NCBI GenBank assembly: GCA_024636075.1
Contig: JAGXHS010000030.1
Location: 1 to 18,786 of the forward strand
Direction: 5' to 3'
DNA length: 18,786 bases
Source: Propionibacteriaceae bacterium
GTDB lineage: Bacteria > Actinomycetota > Actinomycetes > Propionibacteriales > Propionibacteriaceae
Each line of letters opens with the position of its first letter. The stretch's first letter is position 1. The translations under genes were made by a program, and so were the position numbers. This document shows positions 1 through 6,745 of this stretch, piece after piece. Under the pieces are notes generated by a model. The model was not told the DNA's origin. It saw nothing but the letters and a program-made list of their open reading frames with translations, and ran no database searches.

Positions 1-2
1 CC

Positions 3-506
3 CTGCAACTGTCCGACAGCCAATGCCGTTCCCGGCCATTGCGCAGCCAACTCAGCCTGTCCGGGCTGATCAAGCACAGCTGTCACATCTTCACTCAGAC
101 CCTTCGTCAGCTCGGCCAAGAGCCTCCAGCCAGTGATCCGGTGTCAGAGTTCTACGGCTCGTTCACCCCGGACGAGGCCGAATCGTCGCAGGTGCTGCTG
201 GGTCGCTTCGACACCTTGTCAGAGCGCTCCCTGGCCGCAATCGGTGCCATGAACCCCAATGCGATGGTTGAGTCGGGCCCTGCACCATGGGATGACGTGC
301 TGGAATCCGTGCCGGTGCGTACCCGCTTCCAGCTGGTCCATCACGTCGAGGAGTTCGCCCGTCATGCAGGGCATGCGGACATCATCCGGGAAGAGATCGA
401 CGGCGCTCAGGCGATGGGGCTCAAGTTCGCCCTCGAGGGTCGTCCGGGCAACGACTTCGTCCAGCCGTGGCACCCTGAGTCCACCCTGGATAGCGGTCCC
501 GGTTGA
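3..506 (+). CDS. DinB family (DUF664, mycothiol-transferase-like) protein, 5'-truncated
   Basis: The reading frame is open from the left edge (first full codon at 3), so the true start lies outside the window. A TTG at 39 would give 155 residues, but the codons before it read like the family's N-terminal helix (LSD..., then SLSGLIKH). Numbered from that TTG, the C-terminal half carries the motif HHVEEFARHAGHADIIREEI, close to the DUF664 signature in which two His of RHxGH, together with a His of the first helix (IKH), bind metal. In Actinobacteria this fold holds mycothiol-dependent transferases and many proteins of unknown function; the substrate cannot be told here. No membrane segment or signal peptide is visible. 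It ends one base before the stop of the convergent zinc-finger gene and is unrelated in direction to the suf operon. The family call is firm; the specific function is open. Confidence 0.75.
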   Translation: MQLSDSQCRSRPLRSQLSLSGLIKHSCHIFTQTLRQLGQEPPASDPVSEFYGSFTPDEAESSQVLLGRFDTLSERSLAAIGAMNPNAMVESGPAPWDDVLESVPVRTRFQLVHHVEEFARHAGHADIIREEIDGAQAMGLKFALEGRPGNDFVQPWHPESTLDSGPG

Positions 507-507
507 C

Positions 508-843
508 TCAGGAGGCGTGCTCCACGCAGGTCACCGACCACGGCCGGAACTCCAACCGCGCCTCACCGATTGGCGCCCGGCAAACGTCGCAGAGTCCGTA
601 GCTGCCCTCGGCGAGCTTTACCCGAGCTCGCCGCACCTGTTCCAGGGTCTGGCTCAACGCCTGCGAGGACGAGGCATCGGCCATCCTCTGGATCGCCTCA
701 CTGGTGCCGTCACCAATCCTTTTGCCGAAACCGATTGTGGCTCCCGGCTCCACCGGACGGTTCAGTTCGCCCAGCCCGACGCGGAGTTCAGCTTCCTTGG
801 TGTCCAGTTGGGCAGACACTGCGGTTTCGTCGATGGCTTCCAT
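508..843 (-). CDS. DksA/TraR-type zinc-finger protein
   Basis: A 111-residue protein with an acidic, probably helical N-terminal half (about 1-80) and a C-terminal zinc finger: C85-D-V-C88, then RLEFRPW, then C106-V-E-H109. The spacing and the motif YGxCxxCxxxIxxxRLxxxP are those of the DksA/TraR family, whose members bind RNA polymerase or are small proteins of unknown role. The last ligand pair is C..H instead of the usual C..C. The ATG at 843 was chosen because longer forms would run back through the sufT gene and have no family-like sequence. It begins seven bases after the sufT stop, so it is probably the last gene of the suf transcript; no clear ribosome binding site was seen, consistent with translational coupling. 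Length and finger agree with short actinobacterial DksA-like proteins. Role in Fe-S metabolism is unproven. Confidence 0.8.
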   Translation of the reverse strand: MEAIDETAVSAQLDTKEAELRVGLGELNRPVEPGATIGFGKRIGDGTSEAIQRMADASSSQALSQTLEQVRRARVKLAEGSYGLCDVCRAPIGEARLEFRPWSVTCVEHAS

Positions 844-850
844 GGACAGC

Positions 851-1237
851 TCAGACGTTGTAGCCGACAGCGCGCAGTTGTTCGCGGCCGTCCTCAGAGA
901 TCTTGTCCAGGCTCCACGGCGGCAGCCACACCCAGTTGATGGTGACGGAATTGACCAGACCTTCCAGCACCGCATTGGTGTCCGCTTCCAACACGTCGGT
1001 GAGCGGACAGGTGGGGCTGGTCAGGGTCATGTCCACAGTGCAGTCGTTGTTCTCGTCGACGTGCAGGCCGTAGACCAGACCGAGGTCCACCACGTTGACC
1101 ATCAGCTCGGGGTCGACCACGTCGCGCATGGCTTCCTCGATGTCCTCGATGCTGGGCGTCGCACTCGGCGGCGCGGCGACGTCGGGCAGCTCGTCCTTCA
1201 CCAAGTCGGAGGGACGCTGCTCCTCGGTGCTGTACAT
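851..1237 (-). CDS. sufT: SufT-like Fe-S cluster maturation factor (DUF59/MIP18 family)
   Basis: A 128-residue protein of the DUF59/MIP18/PaaD-like family, cytosolic, which helps load Fe-S clusters onto target proteins. The visible hallmarks are DVVDPELMVNVVDLGLVYGL (about 39-58), the motif TLTSPTCPL (71-79) with the conserved Cys77, and WVWLPPW (102-108) near the C-terminus. The first 28 residues are a poorly conserved, probably flexible leader. The ATG at 1237 is preceded by GAGGAG about seven bases upstream and lies one base after the sufU stop, which fixes the start; the frame's extension to 1399 would overlap sufU and is rejected. Its place at the end of a sufBDCSU series is the usual actinobacterial arrangement. 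Family assignment is certain; the SufT name rests on context. Confidence 0.9.
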   Translation of the reverse strand: MYSTEEQRPSDLVKDELPDVAAPPSATPSIEDIEEAMRDVVDPELMVNVVDLGLVYGLHVDENNDCTVDMTLTSPTCPLTDVLEADTNAVLEGLVNSVTINWVWLPPWSLDKISEDGREQLRAVGYNV

Positions 1238-1238
1238 G

Positions 1239-1694
1239 TCAGTTCTCCTCATCCGATTGTTCGTTCTGGACGCGCAGCAGCGCGTCCCGCAGACCGGCCC
1301 AGCCAAGCAGAGCGCACTTGACCCGAGCCGGGAACTTGGCCACCCCGGCGAACGCGATCGCGTCCTCGAGGTGGTCCTCGTTGGGTTCGATGCGCCCACG
1401 TGACTGCATCATCTCCAGGAATTCGTCGTGCAACGCCAGCGCACCACCGACGTCGTGGCCGATCACCAGATCGGTCATCACCGAGGTGGAGGCCTGCGAG
1501 ATGGAGCAGCCCACCGCGTCGTAGGAGACGTCAATGATCTGGTCGTTCTCCACCTTGACTCGCAGCGTCAGCTCATCACCGCAGGTGGGATTCACATGGT
1601 GCACCTCGGCCTGGTAGGGCTCCCGCAGACCCGCGTGGTGCCTCTCCCGGTAGTGGTCAAGGATGATCTCCTGGTACATCGCTTCGACGCTCAT
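1239..1694 (-). CDS. sufU: SufU, Zn-dependent sulfur-transfer partner of SufS
   Basis: A 151-residue IscU/SufU-fold protein. In Gram-positive bacteria SufU accepts persulfide sulfur from the cysteine desulfurase SufS through a zinc site and passes it to SufBCD. The ligands expected from Bacillus subtilis SufU (Cys41, Asp43, Cys66, Cys128) align with Cys38, Asp40, Cys63 and Cys127 here, and the 18-20 residue insertion typical of SufU against IscU is present between Cys63 and Cys127 (FLEMMQSRGRIEPNEDHLED). The ATG at 1694 overlaps the sufS stop in an ATGA arrangement, and AGGAGG stands about five bases upstream, so the start is secure. It is the seventh gene of the suf series counting from sufR. 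Confidence 0.95.
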   Translation of the reverse strand: MSVEAMYQEIILDHYRERHHAGLREPYQAEVHHVNPTCGDELTLRVKVENDQIIDVSYDAVGCSISQASTSVMTDLVIGHDVGGALALHDEFLEMMQSRGRIEPNEDHLEDAIAFAGVAKFPARVKCALLGWAGLRDALLRVQNEQSDEEN

Positions 1695-2932
1695 AGTGGC
1701 CTCCTGCCGGTGAAGAAATCGCGGGTGTAGTCCAGCGCCTCGGCCAGCGTCTCGATCTCCGCCTCGGTGGTGTAGAGGTATCCGGATGCTCTGCTGGACG
1801 ACTGGACACCCATCCTCTCGTGCAGCGGCCGCGCGCAGTGGTGCCCGCCACGGATGGCGACACCCTTGGAATCCAGAATTTGCATCACGTCGTGCGGATG
1901 CACGCCGTCCAACGTGAACGAGATCGCCCCGCCCCGGTCCGCCAACTCCGTCGGCCCGAGGACCGTCAGCCCTTCGACGTCCGCCAGTCGTCGCAGCGCG
2001 CACCCGGTGATGTGCTGCTCACGGGCAGCGACCTGCGCCATCCCGATGGCGGTCAGGTAGTCCACCGCAGCTCCGAGGCCAACGGCCTGGGCGATGGGCG
2101 GCGTGCCGGCTTCGAAACGGTGCGGTGGTGGGGCGAACGTGGAACCGGTCATCCGGACCACCTCAATCATCTCGCCACCACCGAGGAAGGGCGGCAGCTG
2201 GGCCAAGAGGTCAGCGCGTCCCCACAGAACGCCGATTCCCGTGGGTCCGACCATCTTGTGACCGGTGAAGGCCATCAGGTCGATACCGAGCTCGGTCACG
2301 TCGGTGGGCAGCTGGGGCACTCCCTGGCAGGCATCCAACACCATCACTGCACCCACGGCGTGGGCCTGGTCAGCCAATGTGCGCACCGGGTTCACCGTGC
2401 CGAGCACATTTGACACCCAGGTGAGGCTGACGATTTTGGTGTTGTCGTTGATCAGGCCGTCCCGCTCAGCCGCATCAAGGTCGAGCCGACCGTCGTCAGT
2501 GACGTCGAACCAGCGCAGCGTGGCACCAGTCCGTTCGCACACCATCTGCCACGGCACGATGTTCGAGTGGTGCTCCATCACCGAAATCACCACTTCATCA
2601 CCGGGGCGCAGCGAGGCGCCCAGCGAGTGGGCGGCCAGGTTCAATGACTCGGTGGCATTCTTGGTGAACACCACCTCATCAGCACCGGCGGCGCCGATGA
2701 AGTCGGCAAGCTTCTGCCGTGCTCCCTCAAAAGCCTCGGTGGCCTCGCCGCCCAACAGATGCATCGCCCGGGCAACGTTGGCGTTGTGCTGCAAGTAGTG
2801 CTCTTCGATGGCCTGCACCACTTGGCGGGGTTTCTGCGAGGTGTTCGCGGAGTCGAGGTAGCACAGTGGGTGGCCACCCACTGTGCGCTCCAGGATCGGG
2901 AAGTCCGATCTGATCGACTGCAGATCAAACAC
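1691..2932 (-). CDS. sufS: SufS, group II cysteine desulfurase
   Basis: A 413-residue PLP enzyme that converts L-cysteine to L-alanine and holds the sulfur as a persulfide for SufU. Visible are the PLP lysine K226 in AFTGHKMVGPTG, H121 in MEHHSNIVPW (ring-stacking histidine), D200 and Q203 in VLDACQG, and the persulfide cysteine C366 in RGGHHCARPL, followed by the short group II loop and not the longer loop of IscS/NifS. The length is normal for SufS. The GTG at 2932 overlaps the end of sufC by eight bases and gives the usual N-terminus (FDLQSIRSDFPIL); the frame runs back to 3022 inside sufC but that part is not SufS-like. A perfect 26-bp palindrome lies in codons 17-24. The stop overlaps the sufU start (ATGA), suggesting translational coupling and matched amounts. 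Confidence 0.95.
   Translation of the reverse strand: MFDLQSIRSDFPILERTVGGHPLCYLDSANTSQKPRQVVQAIEEHYLQHNANVARAMHLLGGEATEAFEGARQKLADFIGAAGADEVVFTKNATESLNLAAHSLGASLRPGDEVVISVMEHHSNIVPWQMVCERTGATLRWFDVTDDGRLDLDAAERDGLINDNTKIVSLTWVSNVLGTVNPVRTLADQAHAVGAVMVLDACQGVPQLPTDVTELGIDLMAFTGHKMVGPTGIGVLWGRADLLAQLPPFLGGGEMIEVVRMTGSTFAPPPHRFEAGTPPIAQAVGLGAAVDYLTAIGMAQVAAREQHITGCALRRLADVEGLTVLGPTELADRGGAISFTLDGVHPHDVMQILDSKGVAIRGGHHCARPLHERMGVQSSSRASGYLYTTEAEIETLAEALDYTRDFFTGRRPL
2861..2886. repeat. 26-bp perfect palindrome within sufS
   Basis: The arm GCACAGTGGGTGG (2861-2873) is followed without any loop by its exact reverse complement (2874-2886). It lies in the sufS coding region over codons for T17 to C24 (TVGGHPLC). 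The flanking bases (A2860, G2887) do not extend it. The central part follows from the conserved protein motif G-G-H-P, but the outer arms require particular codon choices. No function is known. Confidence 0.9.
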
Positions 2933-3692
2933 TGGCGCGAGCGGCCTGCACGTACTTGTCGTAACCCTCGGCCTCGAGCTCGTCGGCCAGCTCCTTGCCA
3001 CCCTCGGCGGCGATCCGACCATCGACGAAGACGTGCACGAAATCGGGTTCGATGTAGCGCAGGATCCGGGAGTAGTGGGTGATCAGCAGCACACCGGTGT
3101 CACCGCCGCTGGTGAAGCGGTTGACACCCTCGGCGACGACGCGCAGAGCGTCGATGTCGAGGCCGGAATCGGTTTCGTCGAGGATCGCGAACTTCGGCTT
3201 CAGCAGCTCGAGCTGGGCGATCTCGTGGCGCTTCTTCTCACCACCGGAGAACCCCTCGTTGACCGAGCGGGCCGAGAAGGACGAGTCCAGCTGCATTCCT
3301 TCCAGCGCAGCGTTGACCTCCTTGACCCAGGTGCGCACCTTCGGCGCTTGACCGTCCAGGGCTGTCTTCGCGGTCCGCAGGAAGTTCGTCACCGACACAC
3401 CCGGCACTTCGACCGGGTACTGCATGGCGAGGAAGAGACCGGCCCGGGCGCGCTCGTCGACCTTCAGATGGGTGAGATCGATACCGTTCAAGGTCACCGA
3501 GCCGGAGGTGATGGTGTACTTCGGGTGCCCGGCGATTGCGTAGGCCATGGTGGACTTGCCGGAGCCGTTGGGCCCCATGATGGCGTGCACCTCACCGGAA
3601 TTGATCGTGAGGTTGACGCCCTTGAGAATCTGCTTCGGACCGGATTCAGTCTCGACGTCAACGTGCAGATCGGAAATGACGAGGTTGACCAT
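2925..3692 (-). CDS. sufC: SufC, ABC-type ATPase of the Fe-S scaffold
   Basis: A 255-residue soluble ABC ATPase that drives conformational change of the SufBCD Fe-S cluster assembly complex. The motifs appear in order: Walker A GPNGSGKST (40-48), Q-loop Q91 in LAMQYPVEVPGV, the SufC-type signature FSGGEKKR (148-155), Walker B FAILDETDSGLD (168-179) and the switch His206 in LLITHYSRIL. FSGGEKKR and DETDSGLD are the forms that separate SufC from transport ATPases. There is no membrane domain, as expected. The ATG at 3692 has AGGAG about eleven bases upstream. It starts six bases after the Rieske gene's stop and its last codons overlap the start of sufS. Confidence 0.97.
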   Translation of the reverse strand: MVNLVISDLHVDVETESGPKQILKGVNLTINSGEVHAIMGPNGSGKSTMAYAIAGHPKYTITSGSVTLNGIDLTHLKVDERARAGLFLAMQYPVEVPGVSVTNFLRTAKTALDGQAPKVRTWVKEVNAALEGMQLDSSFSARSVNEGFSGGEKKRHEIAQLELLKPKFAILDETDSGLDIDALRVVAEGVNRFTSGGDTGVLLITHYSRILRYIEPDFVHVFVDGRIAAEGGKELADELEAEGYDKYVQAARASV

Positions 3693-3698
3693 GTGTGT

Positions 3699-4055
3699 TC
3701 ACAGCTCCTGGTTGTCAGTCGTGTCGAAGGATGTTGCGGGAATCGGGTTCTCGATGTCGACGCAGATGTCGTCGCCGTCGAGTCGCACCGGGAACACCGG
3801 TACTCGTTGGGTGGCCGGCAGGTTGGTCGCTGCACCGGTGCGCAGGTCGAACCGGGAGCCGTGCAGGTAGCACTCGATGGTGCAGTCCTCCACGTCGCCT
3901 TCCGACAGCGGCACCCTGGCGTGCGAGCACTCATCACGAATGGCGAACAACTCCCCGTCGTGGCGGACGATGGCGAGGCCGACGTCGTCCACCTCCACCG
4001 GCAACGGGATGTCGTCGCTCAGTTCCTCGAGGGTGCCCACCACGACAAAACTCAT
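3699..4055 (-). CDS. Rieske [2Fe-2S] ferredoxin in the suf operon
   Basis: A 118-residue soluble Rieske-type protein. The two cluster motifs are C43-S-H45 (ECSHARVPL) and C62-Y-L-H65 (ECYLHGSRFDLRTG), giving the Cys2-His2 ligand set of a Rieske centre. The absence of a signal peptide or membrane helix and the small size match the ferredoxin components of non-haem iron oxygenases, and databases commonly name such genes 'dioxygenase ferredoxin subunit'. No oxygenase lies near it, and its position between sufD and sufC, with its ATG overlapping the sufD stop (ATGA), points to a job in Fe-S assembly or electron supply to it. That role is inferred from context only. Several actinobacterial suf operons have such a gene here, while mycobacterial ones, as far as I recall, do not. 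Confidence 0.9.
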   Translation of the reverse strand: MSFVVVGTLEELSDDIPLPVEVDDVGLAIVRHDGELFAIRDECSHARVPLSEGDVEDCTIECYLHGSRFDLRTGAATNLPATQRVPVFPVRLDGDDICVDIENPIPATSFDTTDNQEL

Positions 4056-5245
4056 GCGGCGCCGGCAATGGTGGTCGGGGCGGTCATGATCTCGAGCTCG
4101 TCCTCCACCTGAGCCAGCAACCTCTTCTGGATCTTGGGTACCCCGATTCGACGGATGATGTCGTTGAAGAAGCCGTGCACCACCAGGCGCCGGGCTTCAT
4201 CCTCGGGAATGCCGCGACTGCGCAGGTAGAACAACTGCAGGTCGTCGAAACGACCGGTGGTCGAGGAGTGACCGGCACCGATGATCTCGCCGGTCTCGAT
4301 CTCCAGGTTCGGCACCGAATCAGCCTGGCAGCCGTCGGTGAGCACCAGGTTCTTGTTCGTCTCGTAGGTCTCGATGCCTTCGGCGATCTTGCGGATCAGC
4401 ACATCGCCGATCCACACGGAGTGCGCACCCTGACCCTGCAGAGCGCCGCGATAGTCGACATTGCTCTTGGTGTGCGGAGCATTGTGGTCGACGAACAACC
4501 GGTGCTCGATGTGCTGCCCGGCATCGACGAAGTAGACACCGAACTGTTCCAGTTCTCCGCCGGGACCGGCGAAGTTGGCCCGCTCGACGATCCGCACCGC
4601 TTTGCCCCCCAGTGATGCGGACACAGTGCGGACCCGGGCGTCACGCCCCAGCCGCAGCGAGGTCTGCCCGCCGTGTACGGCGGCGTCGTCCCAGTCGATC
4701 AGTGTCACCACGTTCAGCTGCGCGCCGTCGCCGACGGTGATGTCGGTCTTGTTGGCGTACCGGGCGTCGCCCGAGTGCTCGATGGCAATGGTGGCGCTGG
4801 CGTGGTTGCCGACACTCACCACCAAGTGGCCGAACGCCGTCTGGCCGGTTCCGCTCAGCGAGATTCGCACCGGTTCGGTGAGTTCGGCATCGGCCGGGAT
4901 CGTCAGGTGCATGGCGCTGCCAGCCCGCTCGGCTGCCATCGCCGCCACCCGGTCGACGGGGGCTTCGACGGCCAGCTCCCGAGCCTGTTCGGAGGTGATC
5001 TCGGTGAGGGTGACGCCGTCCGGCAGTTCAGTGGCCCAGTTCAGGTGACCGGCTTCGCCCTCGGCGCTGAACAGCGCTTTGAAGGCCTTCACCGGACTGA
5101 ACCGCCACACCTCCTCGCGCCCCTTGGGCACGGGGTGGTCAGCGACGACCCAGGACGCCGCCGGGTGCAGGTGCGAGGCCAAGGTCTCGATGGCATTGGC
5201 CACATTCGGCGTCTTGTCGCAGCGAATGTCAGTGTCAATGGACAA
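4052..5245 (-). CDS. sufD: SufD, Fe-S cluster assembly scaffold subunit
   Basis: A SufB/SufD beta-helix protein of about 397 residues that forms the SufBC2D scaffold with SufB and SufC. The conserved C-terminal region is clear: IGAGHSSTTGRFDDLQLFYL, with the His (326 from this start) equivalent to the cluster-site histidine of SufD, followed by GIPEDEARRLVVHGFF. The start is uncertain. The frame has no ATG at its head; TTG at 5281 gives 409 residues but has no ribosome binding site, whereas TTG at 5245 follows a purine-rich stretch (GAGAGAAAGAGAAA) and gives a Met-Ser-type start, so I prefer 5245. The gap of about 50 bp to sufB is then the longest in the operon. The stop overlaps the Rieske start (ATGA). 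Confidence 0.93.
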   Translation of the reverse strand: MSIDTDIRCDKTPNVANAIETLASHLHPAASWVVADHPVPKGREEVWRFSPVKAFKALFSAEGEAGHLNWATELPDGVTLTEITSEQARELAVEAPVDRVAAMAAERAGSAMHLTIPADAELTEPVRISLSGTGQTAFGHLVVSVGNHASATIAIEHSGDARYANKTDITVGDGAQLNVVTLIDWDDAAVHGGQTSLRLGRDARVRTVSASLGGKAVRIVERANFAGPGGELEQFGVYFVDAGQHIEHRLFVDHNAPHTKSNVDYRGALQGQGAHSVWIGDVLIRKIAEGIETYETNKNLVLTDGCQADSVPNLEIETGEIIGAGHSSTTGRFDDLQLFYLRSRGIPEDEARRLVVHGFFNDIIRRIGVPKIQKRLLAQVEDELEIMTAPTTIAGAA

Positions 5246-5295
5246 CTCGGTGTTTCTCTTTCTCTCGTCAGTCTGCGGCAAGGGCGTGGTGGGGC

Positions 5296-6744
5296 TCAGC
5301 CGACCGCGCCTTCCATCTGGAGTTCGATCAAACGGTTCAGCTCCAGGGCATACTCCATTGGTAGTTCGCGCGCGATGGGCTCGACGAAGCCGCGAACGAT
5401 CATGGCCATCGCCTCGTCCTCCTCCATCCCACGCTGCATCAGGTAGAACAGCTGGTCGTCGGAGACCTTGGAGACGGTTGCCTCGTGGGCCATTGACACA
5501 TCGTCCTCGCGGATGTCGACGTAGGGATAGGTGTCGGAGCGGGAGATGGTGTCCACCAGCAGCGCGTCACACTTCACGCTGGAAGCGGAGTGCGCGGCAC
5601 CCTCCTGGATCTCAACCAGTCCACGGTAGGACGAGCGGCCTCCGCCGCGGGCAACCGACTTGGAGATGATTGAGCTCGAGGTATGCGGAGCGCAGTGCAC
5701 CATCTTGGACCCGGCGTCCTGATGCTGACCCTCGCCGGCGAAGGCGATCGACAGCGTCTCACCACGCGCGTGCTCACCCATCAGGTAGACCGCCGGGTAC
5801 TTCATCGTGACCTTGGAGCCGATGTTCCCGTCGATCCATTCCATCGTGGCGCCCGCTTCACAGGTCGCCCGCTTGGTGACCAGGTTGTAGACGTTGTTGG
5901 ACCAGTTCTGGATAGTGGTGTAGCGGCAACGCGCATTCTTCTTGACGATGATCTCCACCACCGCCGAGTGCAGCGAGTCGGAGGAGTAGATCGGTGCCGT
6001 GCAGCCCTCGACGTAGTGCACGTAGGCACCTTCGTCAACGATGATCAGGGTGCGCTCGAACTGCCCCATGTTCTCGGTGTTGATCCGGAAGTAGGCCTGC
6101 AGCGGAATCTCGACGTGCACGCCCTTGGGGACGTAGATGAACGAACCACCGGACCAGACCGACGTGTTCAGTGAAGCGAACTTGTTGTCACCCACCGGGA
6201 TCACGGTGCCGAAGTACTCCTCGAACATCTCGGGGTACTCCTTGAGCGCCGTGTCGGTGTCCAGGAAGATGACACCCTGACGCTCCAGCTCCTCGTTGAT
6301 CTTGTGGTAGACCACCTCGGACTCGTACTGGGCGGCGACACCTGAGACGAGTCGCGCCTTCTCAGCCTCTGGGATACCCAGCCTGTCGTAGGTGTTCTTG
6401 ATGTCATCGGGCAGGTCCTCCCAGGTCTGGGCCTGCTTCTCGGTGGAACGGACGAAGTATTTGATGTTCTCGAAGTCGATGCCGTCCAGCTCAGCACCCC
6501 AGGTGGGCATCGGCTTCTTGCGGAACATCTTCAGACCCTTCTGGCGAAGGTCGTGCATCCACTGCGGCTCGTCCTTCAGAGCCGAGATGTTGCTGACCAC
6601 GGCTTCGCTGAGGCCACGCTGCGCAATCGCGCCCGCAGAGTCGGAATCGTGCCAACCCCACTGGTAATTCGACAGTGCATCGATGTGTTCGTTCTGAGTG
6701 GCACCCAGGCCGGGAGCCAGCTTCACGGTATCGATCTGAGTCAT
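5296..6744 (-). CDS. sufB: SufB, Fe-S cluster assembly scaffold subunit
   Basis: A 482-residue SufB, the subunit on which the nascent cluster is built. Highly conserved blocks are seen: WSGGSFIYVPKGVHVE (about 197-212), YVEGCTAPIY (244-253), QNWSNNVYNLVTKR (279-292) and EGAAHSASSVKCDALLVD (381-398), where Cys392 matches the essential Cys405 of E. coli SufB. The C-terminal part (HEATVSKVSDDQLFYLMQRG) is typical. No intein is present, unlike many mycobacterial SufB genes. The ATG at 6744 was chosen over the frame's first possible codon at 6771 because GAGGAAGG sits eight bases before it and it begins one base after the sufR stop. Confidence 0.97.
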   Translation of the reverse strand: MTQIDTVKLAPGLGATQNEHIDALSNYQWGWHDSDSAGAIAQRGLSEAVVSNISALKDEPQWMHDLRQKGLKMFRKKPMPTWGAELDGIDFENIKYFVRSTEKQAQTWEDLPDDIKNTYDRLGIPEAEKARLVSGVAAQYESEVVYHKINEELERQGVIFLDTDTALKEYPEMFEEYFGTVIPVGDNKFASLNTSVWSGGSFIYVPKGVHVEIPLQAYFRINTENMGQFERTLIIVDEGAYVHYVEGCTAPIYSSDSLHSAVVEIIVKKNARCRYTTIQNWSNNVYNLVTKRATCEAGATMEWIDGNIGSKVTMKYPAVYLMGEHARGETLSIAFAGEGQHQDAGSKMVHCAPHTSSSIISKSVARGGGRSSYRGLVEIQEGAAHSASSVKCDALLVDTISRSDTYPYVDIREDDVSMAHEATVSKVSDDQLFYLMQRGMEEDEAMAMIVRGFVEPIARELPMEYALELNRLIELQMEGAVG

Positions 6745-6745
6745 A

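Noticed and set aside
1695..2003. Upstream extension of the sufU frame
   Set aside because: It overlaps the end of sufS, has no SufU similarity, and the ATG at 1694 has AGGAGG before it and an ATGA overlap with sufS.
2883..4112. A 409-codon + strand frame opposite sufC and the Rieske gene
   Set aside because: Its composition is that of a mirror frame of the real genes, and both real proteins are complete with catalytic or cluster motifs.
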